Below, piece after piece: positions 45,060-54,337 of a stretch of DNA of 64,000 nt (positions are counted from its first letter, which is position 1; each line of letters begins with the position of its first letter). The stretch comes from Phaeobacter inhibens DSM 16374. Its GTDB lineage: Bacteria; Pseudomonadota; Alphaproteobacteria; Rhodobacterales; Rhodobacteraceae. The notes beneath the pieces were generated by a model. It had not been told where the DNA came from and searched no databases. It was given only the letters and a program-made list of their open reading frames with translations. The translations under genes were made by a program, and so were the position numbers. Where the stretch lies: positions 2,636,009-2,700,008 of the forward strand of contig NZ_KI421498.1 in the NCBI RefSeq assembly GCF_000473105.1. Direction: 5' to 3'.

Positions 45060-45151
45060 GATGTCTCCCCTCGGTGTCTCTCGTTGCGCCAAGGGTTAGG
45101 CATCGGGGTGTCAGCGGGCAAGGGTGACCAAAGGGGAGGTCGCGTCAGCTG

Positions 45152-45610
45152 TCAGCCAAGCGCATCATGGGTGACAGGGCAGGGGATGCCGTCGAAGAAC
45201 GTCTCCAACACTGCATTGAATACCTGTGGAGCGTCAGAAACCGAGGTGAAGAGCGTCATGGAGGAACGCAGTTTCTTGGCATCGGTTTCGCCAAGGATAT
45301 CCTGGGCGCTGCGATCCTTATGACTCAGCAGCAATTCGCTGGCTTCGGTCAATCGCGTGCGCAGAACCGGGTGGGCAAGGTAGGCGGTTGCCTCCGCCAG
45401 GTCCTCTATCCCGTAGAGCTGGGCCATATGGGACTGACCAAGGTCGGCCAGTTGCGGAAAGACGAACCACATCCAGTGGCTCGTCTTTTTTCCCGCAGAG
45501 AGTTCGGCGCGGACATCGTTCCAAACGGTGTCTTGCGCTTCGACGAACATCTCCATCTCTTCAGTCAGATCGTCGTCTATATCGTCTGTGATATCGACGT
45601 GGTCGCTCAT
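45152..45610 (-). CDS. DUF1810 family protein
   Basis: A 152-residue DUF1810 protein: [37 protein letters not shown] is the family core, followed by [11 protein letters not shown]. No function known to me. Its ATG overlaps the argG TGA (ATGA), so it is translationally coupled downstream of argG. Confidence 0.88.
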   Translation of the reverse strand: MSDHVDITDDIDDDLTEEMEMFVEAQDTVWNDVRAELSAGKKTSHWMWFVFPQLADLGQSHMAQLYGIEDLAEATAYLAHPVLRTRLTEASELLLSHKDRSAQDILGETDAKKLRSSMTLFTSVSDAPQVFNAVLETFFDGIPCPVTHDALG

Positions 45611-46833
45611 TTTTTCAACCGGCGCTCGCGGGCGGCGAGGAGCTTCAGTCGCAGTGCGTTCAGCTGGATGAAACCGGCGGCGTCTTTCTGATCATAGGCG
45701 CCGGCGTCGTCCTCAAAGGTCACGTGGGCTTCAGAGTAGAGTGAGTGATCTGACCAGCGACCTACCGTGGTTGCCGAGCCTTTGTAAAGTTTCACGCGGA
45801 CGGTGCCGGTGACATGTTCCTGGCTGCGATCAATGGCGGCTTGCAGCATTTCGCGCTCGGGCGAGTACCAGAAACCGTTGTAGATCAGCTCTGCATATTG
45901 CGGCATCAGCTGGTCTTTGAGGTGCATTGCGCCGCGGTCCATGGTGATGGATTCAATACCACGGTGGGCCTCAAGGAGGATGGTGCCGCCGGGGGTTTCG
46001 TAGATGCCGCGGGACTTCATGCCGACAAAACGCCCCTCGACGAGGTCAAGACGGCCGATGCCGTGTTTGCCGCCGTATTCATTGAGCTGGGTCAGGATGG
46101 TCGCGGGCGACATCGCTTCGCCGTTGATGCTGACCGCGTCTCCTTTTTCGAAACCGATCTCGATGAATTCGGCCTCGTTTGGGGCGTCCTCCGGATGAAC
46201 GGTGCGCTGGTAGACATAGTCGGGCGCGGCCACGGCGGGATCTTCCAGTACCTTGCCCTCAGAGGAGGTATGCAGAAGATTGGCATCAACCGAGAAAGGC
46301 GCCTCGCCACGCTTGTCCTTGGCCACAGGGATCTGGTGGGCTTCTGCGAATTCCAGCAGGCGGGTCCGCGAAGTCAGATCCCACTCACGCCATGGGGCAA
46401 TCACTTTGATCTCGGGGTTCAGCGCATAGGCCGCCAGTTCGAAGCGGACCTGATCGTTGCCCTTCCCGGTGGCGCCATGGGCGACCGCATCGGCACCGGT
46501 GGCTTCGGCGATCTCAACAAGGCGTTTGGAGATCAGCGGGCGGGCGATGGAGGTGCCCAGCAGGTAGAGACCTTCGTAGACGGCATTTGCTCGGAACATC
46601 GGGAAGACGAAATCCCGCACGAATTCCTCGCGTACGTCTTCGATGAAGATGTTCTCCGGCTTGATACCCAAAAGCTCGGCTTTCTGGCGTGCGGGCTCCA
46701 GTTCTTCACCCTGGCCGAGATCGGCGGTGAAAGTCACCACTTCGCAACCGTATTCGGTCTGCAGCCATTTCAGAATGATTGACGTATCAAGACCGCCGGA
46801 GTAGGCGAGGACAACTTTCTTGGGCGCGGACAT
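45607..46833 (-). CDS. argG: Argininosuccinate synthase
   Basis: ATP-dependent ligation of citrulline and aspartate in arginine synthesis. ATP-binding [16 protein letters not shown] at about 9-24, then [13 protein letters not shown] and APWREWDL, with [14 protein letters not shown] later. 408 residues, full length. DUF1810 gene follows in the same operon. Confidence 0.97.
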   Translation of the reverse strand: MSAPKKVVLAYSGGLDTSIILKWLQTEYGCEVVTFTADLGQGEELEPARQKAELLGIKPENIFIEDVREEFVRDFVFPMFRANAVYEGLYLLGTSIARPLISKRLVEIAEATGADAVAHGATGKGNDQVRFELAAYALNPEIKVIAPWREWDLTSRTRLLEFAEAHQIPVAKDKRGEAPFSVDANLLHTSSEGKVLEDPAVAAPDYVYQRTVHPEDAPNEAEFIEIGFEKGDAVSINGEAMSPATILTQLNEYGGKHGIGRLDLVEGRFVGMKSRGIYETPGGTILLEAHRGIESITMDRGAMHLKDQLMPQYAELIYNGFWYSPEREMLQAAIDRSQEHVTGTVRVKLYKGSATTVGRWSDHSLYSEAHVTFEDDAGAYDQKDAAGFIQLNALRLKLLAARERRLKK

Positions 46834-46967
46834 TGTATTTCCTCTTGATCAGAACGCCTGCGGCCTACCCGGTTTTTGTCAGAAGGGCAAGGTTTTCCCC
46901 GGATCGGAACCTGAACGCGCACATTATGGTCACGCGCGGCGATTGAGCAGTATTGGAGTATGAATAA

Positions 46968-47717
46968 ATGATTGGCTGGAAGCTATTTCTACACTCGGTA
47001 AGCATGGTGCAGCGGAATGTCCCGCAGCTGATGCGGATCTTTCTTGTTCCGGCGTTGATCGTGTTGGCGATCGCCTATTTGGCCATCGGTGGCTTGCTTG
47101 GCGATATTGGGCTTCAGGCGCGCGGGTTTGACGGCAACATGTTCTTTTCAGTTCTCTGGCGCATCGTTGGACTGTGGCTGGTGATTGGCTTGATTGGCAC
47201 GTGGACCGTGGTGGCCTGGCATCGCTACATTCTGCTGGAAGAGCATCCTCGCGGCTGGCTTCCAGCATTGCATAAAGCGGAGGTGGGCAACTATATCTTG
47301 GGTTTGATCAAGCTGCTTTTTATCGCCATTCTGTTCTACGGTGTCCTAGCATTTATCGGGTCTGCATTGGTTCAGAGTATCGGGATGGTTGGCCTGTACC
47401 TGTTGTTGGCCGTTGGCGCGCTGATCACGATATTCATGTACAGGTTTGCATTGATCCTACCGGCGGCGGCGCTTGGTAAACCCATTGGTGTGAGCGAGTC
47501 ACTGGCACTGACAACCGGTGCATTCGGAACCTTGTTCGTCCTCGGCCTTTGTCTTTTTGGTCTGCAGCTCGTGGCTGAACTGATCCTGTTCCTTGTGGCT
47601 GATGCTGTGCTGATCGCGATAGTGCTTGATATAGCTTTCTCTGTCGTGCTTGCGATCCTGAATATCAGCGCTTTCACCACGCTTTATGGCTACTACGTGG
47701 AGAAACGGCCGATCTGA
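46968..47717 (+). CDS. Multi-pass membrane protein of unknown function
   Basis: A 249-residue protein with about six hydrophobic segments (for instance IFLVPALIVLAIAYLAIGGLL and LLFIAILFYGVLAFIGSALV) and short loops; a middle loop WHRYILLEEHPRGWLPAL is the most polar part. I do not recognise a family. Divergent from argG across a 134-base gap with no clear signal; ilvA follows. Confidence 0.7.
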   Translation: MIGWKLFLHSVSMVQRNVPQLMRIFLVPALIVLAIAYLAIGGLLGDIGLQARGFDGNMFFSVLWRIVGLWLVIGLIGTWTVVAWHRYILLEEHPRGWLPALHKAEVGNYILGLIKLLFIAILFYGVLAFIGSALVQSIGMVGLYLLLAVGALITIFMYRFALILPAAALGKPIGVSESLALTTGAFGTLFVLGLCLFGLQLVAELILFLVADAVLIAIVLDIAFSVVLAILNISAFTTLYGYYVEKRPI

Positions 47718-47789
47718 TCGGCGGTATTCTTCAGTATGCTTTGACCTTGCCCCCTTGTCTTGGGGGCGGGGTTGGGTCACTCAAGTGAC

Positions 47790-49016
47790 ATGAGTGATTT
47801 TCAGACCCAGGCCCGGGCGGCCGAACAGGCCATGCGCGCGATTTTTCCTGCCACACCGCTGCAGCGCAGCGCGCTATTGTCAGAGCGGTTTGGCGCTGAG
47901 ATTTACCTCAAGCGAGAAGACCTGAGCCCGGTACGGTCCTACAAGATCCGTGGCGCGTTCAACGCAATGCGTAAGCAGCTGGAACAATCACTGTTTGTTT
48001 GCGCGTCAGCGGGCAATCACGCGCAGGGCGTCGCCTATATGTGCCGCGAGTTGGGCAAGCGGGGCGTGATCTTTATGCCGGTGACCACACCACAGCAGAA
48101 GATCCAGAAAACCCGGATGTTTGGCGGCGATAGTGTCGAGATCCATCTGGTTGGCGATTATTTCGATGACACTTTGGCTGCGGCGCAGAAGTGGTGTGCG
48201 GATGAGGGTGGTCATTTCCTGTCACCGTTTGACGATGATGACGTGATTGAGGGGCAAAGTTCCATCGCGGTGGAGATTGAGGCTCAGCTGGGTGCGGCCC
48301 CGGACCATGTGATCCTGCCGGTTGGTGGCGGCGGCATGTCGTCAGGCGTTGCGCGTTGGTTCGGAGATCGGGTGCATTGCCTGTTTGCGGAACCGTCTGG
48401 CGGGGCATGCCTGCGGGCGGCGCTGGCTGCAGGACATCCCGTTGCATTGGATCATGTTGATACATTTGTCGACGGCGCCGCTGTTGGTCGTGTTGGCGCA
48501 CGGCCGTTTGAGGTCCTGAAACAAGTCCCATTGCCCGATGTGCTGTCGATTGCCGAAGATCGCATCTGTACAACAATACTTGAGATGCTGAACGTCGAAG
48601 GTGTGGTGCTTGAACCTGCCGGGGCGCTGGCGATTGAGGCTCTGCGTGATGTACGTTCCTGGATCCGCGGCAAAACCGTGGTCTGCCTGACCTCCGGCGG
48701 CAATTTTGATTTCGAGCGCCTGCCGGAAGTGAAGGAACGCGCGCAGCGCTACATGGGGTTGAAGAAGTATTTTCTCCTACGCCTGCCGCAGCGGCCCGGC
48801 GCGCTGAAGGAGTTTCTGGGCATTCTGGGTCCTGAGGATGATATCGCCCGGTTCGAATATATGAAGAAATCGGCGCGCAACTTTGGCTCGGTGCTGATTG
48901 GGATTGAAACCAAGCGTCCTGAGAATTTCGCTGATCTCTATGCCCGGCTGGATGCTGCTGGATTTGCCTATACCGACATCACCAGCGACGAGACCTTGGC
49001 ACAGTTTGTGATCTGA
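47790..49016 (+). CDS. ilvA: Threonine ammonia-lyase (threonine deaminase)
   Basis: PLP enzyme making 2-oxobutanoate for isoleucine. PLP Lys is K52 in VRSYKIRGAFNAM; ASAGNHAQGVAY, VGGGGMSSGVA and the late CLTSGGNFDFERL are typical. The C-terminal part (about 325-405) is a shortened ACT-like regulatory domain (RLPQRPGALKEFLGILG). 408 residues. The ATG is chosen because it fits the family start. Confidence 0.93.
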   Translation: MSDFQTQARAAEQAMRAIFPATPLQRSALLSERFGAEIYLKREDLSPVRSYKIRGAFNAMRKQLEQSLFVCASAGNHAQGVAYMCRELGKRGVIFMPVTTPQQKIQKTRMFGGDSVEIHLVGDYFDDTLAAAQKWCADEGGHFLSPFDDDDVIEGQSSIAVEIEAQLGAAPDHVILPVGGGGMSSGVARWFGDRVHCLFAEPSGGACLRAALAAGHPVALDHVDTFVDGAAVGRVGARPFEVLKQVPLPDVLSIAEDRICTTILEMLNVEGVVLEPAGALAIEALRDVRSWIRGKTVVCLTSGGNFDFERLPEVKERAQRYMGLKKYFLLRLPQRPGALKEFLGILGPEDDIARFEYMKKSARNFGSVLIGIETKRPENFADLYARLDAAGFAYTDITSDETLAQFVI

Positions 49017-49033
49017 GCCGGTATCGGCTCAGA
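49012..49033. repeat. Hairpin spanning the stop codons of ilvA and the Hpt gene
   Basis: TCTGAGCC and GGCTCAGA, 8-bp perfect arms with a 6-base loop. The arms contain the ilvA TGA and the reverse TGA of the convergent Hpt gene. No T run follows, so termination is uncertain. Confidence 0.5.
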
Positions 49034-49352
49034 GTTGGCTGCTCATATCGCGCAGAAACTCTTCCTTGGAATTTTCATAGCTGGCAATGATGGCACCGGT
49101 GTCTACGTCTTTGGCCTCTCCTTGGGCAGAGCGGCGCTCGCCCTCTTGGCAGAGACGGGAAAACTGACGAAACCCGAGGTTTAATGCGCTGCCTTTCAGG
49201 AAGTGAAGGTCCTGTTCCAATGTTGCCAGATCGGGTGATCGCAGCTTTTCGATAACACCTTCGACCTCTTCCAGGAAAATTTCGACAACTTCGGAGAAGT
49301 CCTCAGCGCCGACTTCCTCGTGCAGCTCTTTAGCGCGTGACCAATCAATCAT
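49029..49352 (-). CDS. Hpt (histidine phosphotransfer) domain protein
   Basis: A 107-residue stand-alone Hpt protein. HFLKGSALNLGFRQFSRLC carries the phospho-His at about residue 50, and the flanking four-helix-bundle pattern is right. The start ATG (MIDWSRAKELHEEVG) is preferred; an upstream in-frame start would add 21 weak residues. Divergent from a receiver-PP2C gene, so it is the likely phosphodonor for that receiver. Confidence 0.85.
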   Translation of the reverse strand: MIDWSRAKELHEEVGAEDFSEVVEIFLEEVEGVIEKLRSPDLATLEQDLHFLKGSALNLGFRQFSRLCQEGERRSAQGEAKDVDTGAIIASYENSKEEFLRDMSSQL

Positions 49353-49529
49353 CTTTGCAAACCTTGTTTTGATATCGCATTTTACGATTGCTTTACTTAT
49401 AAACTCGTAAATCACCGATTAACGCGAGGCTAGGCTGATAATTCGCAAACTTCACCTCCTGTTAAGCGAAGAGCGCGATAGTGACTTGCGTTTAAGGTAT
49501 CTTGCGCCGTTTTTTGTGGGGTTCACTCG

Positions 49530-50801
49530 GTGTTGCCAGACAGTTCGATCGAAATAAACCAAGAGGTTGCGACCAATTCGATCCGCCGTGTTCTGGTGGT
49601 CGATGACAGCCGTCTGCAACGGCGAATCTTGGTCGCATCGCTGAAAAAATGGGGATTCGAGGTTGTCGAAGCCGAGAGCGGCGAGGCAGCGATGGAGATT
49701 TGCGAGAGTGATCCGCCGGATTTGATTCTCAGCGACTGGATGATGCCGGGGATGAACGGCCTGGAGTTCTGCCGGGCGTTTCGCACAAAGTCTCAGGACA
49801 ACTACAGCTATTTTATCCTGCTAACCTCGAAGAGCGAAAAGAACGAGGTGGCACAGGGCCTGGATGCGGGTGCGGATGATTTCCTGACCAAGCCGGTCAG
49901 TTCGGACGAGTTGCGCGCCCGGATTTCTGCGGGGGAGCGCATTCTGCGGATGCAGCGCGAGCTTTCTGAGAAAAACCGGATTGTATCAGACACGCTTGAT
50001 GAACTGCAGCGGGTCTATGACGCGATTGACAAGGATCTGATTCAGGCCCGGAAAATTCAGGAGTCCTTGGTCCCCGAACTCTCCCGCGATTTCGGGTCCT
50101 CCACCGTAAGCCTGCTGCTGAAACCCTGCGGCCACATCGGAGGCGATCTGGTCGGTATGTTCTCACCCGGTGTGAACCGGATCGGGTTCTATTCGGTCGA
50201 TGTCTCCGGGCACGGCATCACATCTGCGATGATGACGGCGCGGCTCGGCGGGTATCTGTCGTCGACCTATTTTGATCAGAATGTCGGGATGGAGAAGCGG
50301 TTCAACCGCTTCTATGCTCTGCGTCAGCCGGAAGAGGTCGCCAGTCTGCTGAACGCGCGGCTGATCGCGGATACCGGGATCGAAGAATATTTTACCATGG
50401 CCTATTGCATCGTCGATCTGCGCAGCGGCGTGCTGAAGATGGTGCAGGCAGGTCATCCGCATCCGCTGTTGATCCGCAAAGATGGCAGCACCGAGTTTAT
50501 TGGCAAGGGTGGCGTTCCAGTTGGTCTGGTGCCGGACATCACATATTCGCAGGAAGATGTGGTGATGGAGAAGGGCGACCGCCTGCTGCTGTATTCCGAT
50601 GGCTTTACAGAGGCCCGTCTGGAAAATGGCGAGATGCTTGAGGCGGAAGGTCTGGTTGAGCTTATTGGAAAGTGCAATGCGGAGCAGACCGGTCAGGAAT
50701 TCCTGGATGACCTTTATTGGAACCTGACACAGGTGATGTCCTCGCAATACGGACTGGAGGATGACGTCTCCGCAACCTTGTTTGAGTATGAAGGTCCATA
50801 A
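49530..50801 (+). CDS. Response regulator fused to PP2C (SpoIIE-type) phosphatase
   Basis: A 423-residue protein. REC domain about 19-135 with D25/D26, phospho-Asp D69 (ILSDWMMPG) and K121; a coiled linker (about 136-180); PP2C/SpoIIE domain about 190-420 with GGDLVGM, VDVSGHG and GLEDDVSATLFEY. Such proteins regulate partner-switching pathways, and it resembles the Rhodobacter RbaY type in the general stress or GTA pathway. GTG start with only a weak ribosome site. No anti-sigma or anti-anti-sigma gene is adjacent. Confidence 0.85.
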   Translation: MLPDSSIEINQEVATNSIRRVLVVDDSRLQRRILVASLKKWGFEVVEAESGEAAMEICESDPPDLILSDWMMPGMNGLEFCRAFRTKSQDNYSYFILLTSKSEKNEVAQGLDAGADDFLTKPVSSDELRARISAGERILRMQRELSEKNRIVSDTLDELQRVYDAIDKDLIQARKIQESLVPELSRDFGSSTVSLLLKPCGHIGGDLVGMFSPGVNRIGFYSVDVSGHGITSAMMTARLGGYLSSTYFDQNVGMEKRFNRFYALRQPEEVASLLNARLIADTGIEEYFTMAYCIVDLRSGVLKMVQAGHPHPLLIRKDGSTEFIGKGGVPVGLVPDITYSQEDVVMEKGDRLLLYSDGFTEARLENGEMLEAEGLVELIGKCNAEQTGQEFLDDLYWNLTQVMSSQYGLEDDVSATLFEYEGP

Positions 50802-50853
50802 AGCGTCAGGGCGGGCACCACAGATGCTGGTTTTTGTACCATTACCTGACCGG

Positions 50854-51306
50854 TTAGCTCTGCCCCATCAATCGCGCAATAATGCTAGCGAAATGCCGAT
50901 CTCCAGCATTGCCGAGGATTTCACATGCGACGTCCGCGCGCATCCACACCGCATCATGCAACGGCTCGGTGGGTGGGCAGACCTGACGCGCCGGACGCGC
51001 GATATAGATATGGCAGAGTTTCTCTGCCCAGAGATCATACTCTGGCATATAGGCAAATCGGCGAAACGTGCCCAGCTTGCGTGGCTGAGAGATGGTCCAA
51101 CCGGTTTCTTCCATCACCTCACGGTGTAACGCCGGAATGGGCGATTCTCCCGGGTCAATGCCCCCTCCTGGCAGCTGAATATCCGGGCCGGGCTCACGCT
51201 GACAGGTCAGCAACAGCTTGCCAGTGCGCGGCAATAGCGCGTAGACCCCTGGCCGCCGTCGGTAGCTTTGCGATTTTTCCGGCGTATCGCCAAAACGTCT
51301 GATCAC
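50854..51306 (-). CDS. Nudix hydrolase
   Basis: A 150-residue Nudix protein. Box: GGGIDPGESPIPALHREVMEETGW (about 47-70), with REVMEE catalytic Glu. Substrate unknown. Divergent from hslO, convergent with the receiver-PP2C gene. Confidence 0.9.
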   Translation of the reverse strand: MIRRFGDTPEKSQSYRRRPGVYALLPRTGKLLLTCQREPGPDIQLPGGGIDPGESPIPALHREVMEETGWTISQPRKLGTFRRFAYMPEYDLWAEKLCHIYIARPARQVCPPTEPLHDAVWMRADVACEILGNAGDRHFASIIARLMGQS

Positions 51307-51384
51307 GGCGCTGACCTCTTCACTCTGATGATGTAAACCCTATATAGGCCCGATATGCCAATCCACGGCGCGTAAGGAAACCCC

Positions 51385-52386
51385 ATGACACTTGTATCGA
51401 AAATCGCGTGGGACGATACCGTCCTGCCCTTCCAGCTTGATGTATCGGACATGCGCGGCCGCGTCGCGCGGTTGGATGGTGTGCTGGATGGCATTCTGAA
51501 GCAGCATAATTACCCGCCTGTTGTTGAAGCGCTGGTTGCTGAAATGGCGTTGCTGACGGCATTGATTGGCCAGACCATGAAACTGCAGTGGAAACTGTCG
51601 TTGCAGGTCCAGTCCAAAGGGGCGGTGCGCATGATTGCCACCGATTATTATGCGCCCGCAGCTGAGGGAGAGCCCGCACGTATTCGTGCCTATGCCAGCT
51701 TCGATGATTCACGGCTCACCAATGGTGCGCCGTTTGATCAGGTGGGCGAGGGATATTTCGCCATTCTCGTTGACCAGGGAGAGGGTATGAAGCCCTACCA
51801 GGGGATTACACCGCTTGCTGATGGCTCTCTGGCGTCCTGTGCCGAGGCGTATTTCGCGCAGTCGGAGCAGCTTCCGACACGTTTCTCGCTCAGCTTTGGG
51901 CGCTCGGCTGAACCTGGGGTTCCAGAACACTGGCGCGCTGGTGGCATCATGTTGCAGCAGATGCCAAAGGCCTCCCCGTTCGTTGCGGGTGGCGAAGGCA
52001 CCGGTGCTACGCTTGCCGCAGAGGATCTGGTCAGTGGCGAAGAGGGGGAGAACTGGAACCGTGTGATGCACCTGCTGGCGACCGTAGAAGACATGGAGTT
52101 GATCGGCCCCTCGGTGACGCCGACAGATCTGCTTTTGCGATTGTTTCACGAGGAACAACCGCGAGTCTTTGATGCGCAGGCGGTCAAATTCGGCTGCACG
52201 TGTTCCACCGACCGGGTGCGCGAAAGCCTGTCGATCTATTCGGCAAAGGATATTGCGACCATGACAACAGATGAGGGGCGCGTGACAGCCGATTGCCAGT
52301 TTTGCGGTGCGCATTACGACCTTGATCCTGCGACGCTGGGATTTGAGGCAGATGCAGGCGATAGCGAACAGGGTGAGAGTGCCTGA
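51385..52386 (+). CDS. hslO: Redox-regulated chaperone Hsp33
   Basis: Hsp33 is activated by oxidation of its zinc cysteines. The C-terminal zinc site is FGCTCSTDRV followed by CQFCGAHYDLD (two CxC/CxxC pairs). The N-terminal domain begins DTVLPFQLDVSDMRGRVARLDG. 333 residues. A Nudix gene overlaps its 3' end. Confidence 0.95.
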   Translation: MTLVSKIAWDDTVLPFQLDVSDMRGRVARLDGVLDGILKQHNYPPVVEALVAEMALLTALIGQTMKLQWKLSLQVQSKGAVRMIATDYYAPAAEGEPARIRAYASFDDSRLTNGAPFDQVGEGYFAILVDQGEGMKPYQGITPLADGSLASCAEAYFAQSEQLPTRFSLSFGRSAEPGVPEHWRAGGIMLQQMPKASPFVAGGEGTGATLAAEDLVSGEEGENWNRVMHLLATVEDMELIGPSVTPTDLLLRLFHEEQPRVFDAQAVKFGCTCSTDRVRESLSIYSAKDIATMTTDEGRVTADCQFCGAHYDLDPATLGFEADAGDSEQGESA

Positions 52387-52975
52387 TCTTCGGGCACAGC
52401 TGACCGCCGCGCTCGGCGCAAAGGGGGAAGGTTCCTCAGATTTCGACCTGAACCCCGACGTCGTCCTTCCCGTTGATCGTAAACTGCGACCAGCCGGTGT
52501 CCTCGTGGCGATCAGCACTGCAGCGGGCGCGCCGCGTGTTATTCTGACCAAACGCTCATCTGCATTGAATCACCATCCGGGTCAGATCGCCTTCGCCGGC
52601 GGGAAACAGGACGCCGCAGATGCAAGCGTGACGGATGCCGCCCTGAGGGAAGCGTGGGAGGAGATCGGTCTGCCGCGCCACCTGCCGCAGATCGTCGGAC
52701 AACTGCCGATACATGAAACCGTCACTGGGTTCACGGTGACGCCTGTAGTTGCCCTGATTGATCAACCGTTTGATATTCTGGCCGAAGCGGGCGAGGTGGC
52801 TGAAGTCTTCAGCGTGCCGCTCTCGCATCTTTGCGAACCGTCGAACTATCAGATCCAGTCCCGGCGTTGGCGGGGAATACGGCGGCACTACTTTGCAGTG
52901 CCCTACGGCCCCTATTACATCTGGGGCGCCACCGCACGCATGTTGCGCGGCCTTGCCGAACGGATGCAAGCATGA
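52352..52975 (+). CDS. CoA pyrophosphatase-like Nudix hydrolase
   Basis: UPF0035/CoA-diphosphatase type: LTKRSSALNHHPGQIAFAGG, then the Nudix box ending REAWEEIGL. GGKQDAAD has Asp where the box usually has Glu. The start is uncertain: ATG 52352 overlaps hslO by 35 bases; GTG 52373 or 52379 are alternatives. Its TGA overlaps the next ATG. Confidence 0.88.
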   Translation: MQAIANRVRVPDLRAQLTAALGAKGEGSSDFDLNPDVVLPVDRKLRPAGVLVAISTAAGAPRVILTKRSSALNHHPGQIAFAGGKQDAADASVTDAALREAWEEIGLPRHLPQIVGQLPIHETVTGFTVTPVVALIDQPFDILAEAGEVAEVFSVPLSHLCEPSNYQIQSRRWRGIRRHYFAVPYGPYYIWGATARMLRGLAERMQA

Positions 52976-54126
52976 CCCGTGTCAAAGCAAAATGGCTGGA
53001 AGATCCAGCTGTGCAGCACGTTTGCGAGGTCCTGACAAAGGGTGGGGCGGAGGTCTATTTTGTCGGCGGCTGTGTACGCAACGCGCTATTGGGGGTACCG
53101 GTTTCGGATCTTGATCTCTCGACCAATGTAGCTCCACAGCGTGTCATGGCCCTCGCCGAAGAGGCCGGGATCAAGGCCGTACCAACAGGCATTGACCATG
53201 GCACCGTGACATTGGTCTATCGCGGGACCCCTTATGAGATCACCACGTTTCGCCGTGATGTGGCTACCGATGGGCGGCGCGCCGTCGTCGCATTTGCCGA
53301 CCGGATCGAGGAGGACGCTGCGCGGCGCGATTTCACAATGAATGCACTCTATGCCCGCCCCGATGGGGTGCTGGTGGACCCGCTGAATGGCCTGCCAGAT
53401 TTGCATGCACGGGCGGTCCGGTTCATTGGCAGTGCCGCACAGCGGATCCGTGAGGATTACCTCCGCTCACTGCGCTATTTCAGATTTCATGCCTGGTATG
53501 GCAACTCAGATGCCGGATTCGACCCGGACGCATTATCGGCTATCGCCGAAAACCTGGATGGGATTGGTAGCCTCTCGCGCGAACGGGTGGGCAGTGAAGT
53601 GCTGAAGCTGCTCGCAGCGCCTGATCCGGCGCCGGCGATCGCGGTGATGCGGCAGGTTGGCCTGCTATCTCTGATTCTTCCGGGGAGTGATGATCGTGCG
53701 CTGGGGCCGCTCATCCATCTGGAGGGAGGCATATCTGCCGACCCGCTTTGCCGTCTGGCCGCGCTGGGCGGGGATGCGCCATGGGAGGCGCTGCGCCTGA
53801 GTAAATCCCAAGCTGCGGATGTGCGCCTGCTGCGTGCAGGTGCGGAAGGAACGGACGGACCGGCGACACTGGCCTACCATCACGGCGTGAGCACGGCGCG
53901 CAATGTGATGCTGTTGCGATCCGCCTTATTCGAGGCGCCGATAGCACCTGATGTAGAGACTGAAATTACCAAAGGAGCCGCAGCGGTATTTCCGCTCTCT
54001 GCCAAGGATTTGATGCCGGATCTGCAGGGACCAGCGCTGGGTGCGGCGCTCAAAACCCTGCAAAAGGACTGGATCAGATCTGGGTTCATGCTCGACCGCG
54101 ATGCGTTGTTGAAACGGCTGCTCTAG
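52972..54126 (+). CDS. CCA tRNA nucleotidyltransferase / poly(A) polymerase family
   Basis: A 384-residue class II nucleotidyltransferase: VYFVGGCVRNALLG and VSDLDLSTN (DxD-type metal site), ITTFRRD, RRDFTMNALYA, and IREDYLRSLRYFRFH. Adds or repairs the tRNA CCA end. ATGA overlap with the Nudix gene. A hairpin follows. Confidence 0.9.
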   Translation: MTRVKAKWLEDPAVQHVCEVLTKGGAEVYFVGGCVRNALLGVPVSDLDLSTNVAPQRVMALAEEAGIKAVPTGIDHGTVTLVYRGTPYEITTFRRDVATDGRRAVVAFADRIEEDAARRDFTMNALYARPDGVLVDPLNGLPDLHARAVRFIGSAAQRIREDYLRSLRYFRFHAWYGNSDAGFDPDALSAIAENLDGIGSLSRERVGSEVLKLLAAPDPAPAIAVMRQVGLLSLILPGSDDRALGPLIHLEGGISADPLCRLAALGGDAPWEALRLSKSQAADVRLLRAGAEGTDGPATLAYHHGVSTARNVMLLRSALFEAPIAPDVETEITKGAAAVFPLSAKDLMPDLQGPALGAALKTLQKDWIRSGFMLDRDALLKRLL

Positions 54127-54130
54127 TCTG

Positions 54131-54159
54131 CCCTTTTTGGCGCGCCCCACCAAAAAGGG
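54131..54159. terminator. Hairpin between the CCA gene and the ABC pair
   Basis: Perfect 10-bp stem CCCTTTTTGG / CCAAAAAGGG with a 9-base loop, then 8 T at 54173. Terminator or attenuator. Confidence 0.6.
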
Positions 54160-54337
54160 GTGACAGAGCGGATTTTTTTTCCTACCCATAAGAGACCATC
54201 TTATGACGGGAGGAATACGCATGTACCACGGGATCTGGCACGACTGACGCCTGACCTGTCCGACATATGTCGGGAGGCCACGGCGATGGCCTCTATTCGC
54301 ATGACTATTCCCTATGCTCAATTATTGGAGCACCCGT

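Noticed and set aside
52143-52158. parS-like TGTTTCACGAGGAACA inside hslO
   Set aside because: Only 14/16 to parS, breaks the palindrome centre, 25 kb from the other sites and explained by coding sequence; probably chance.
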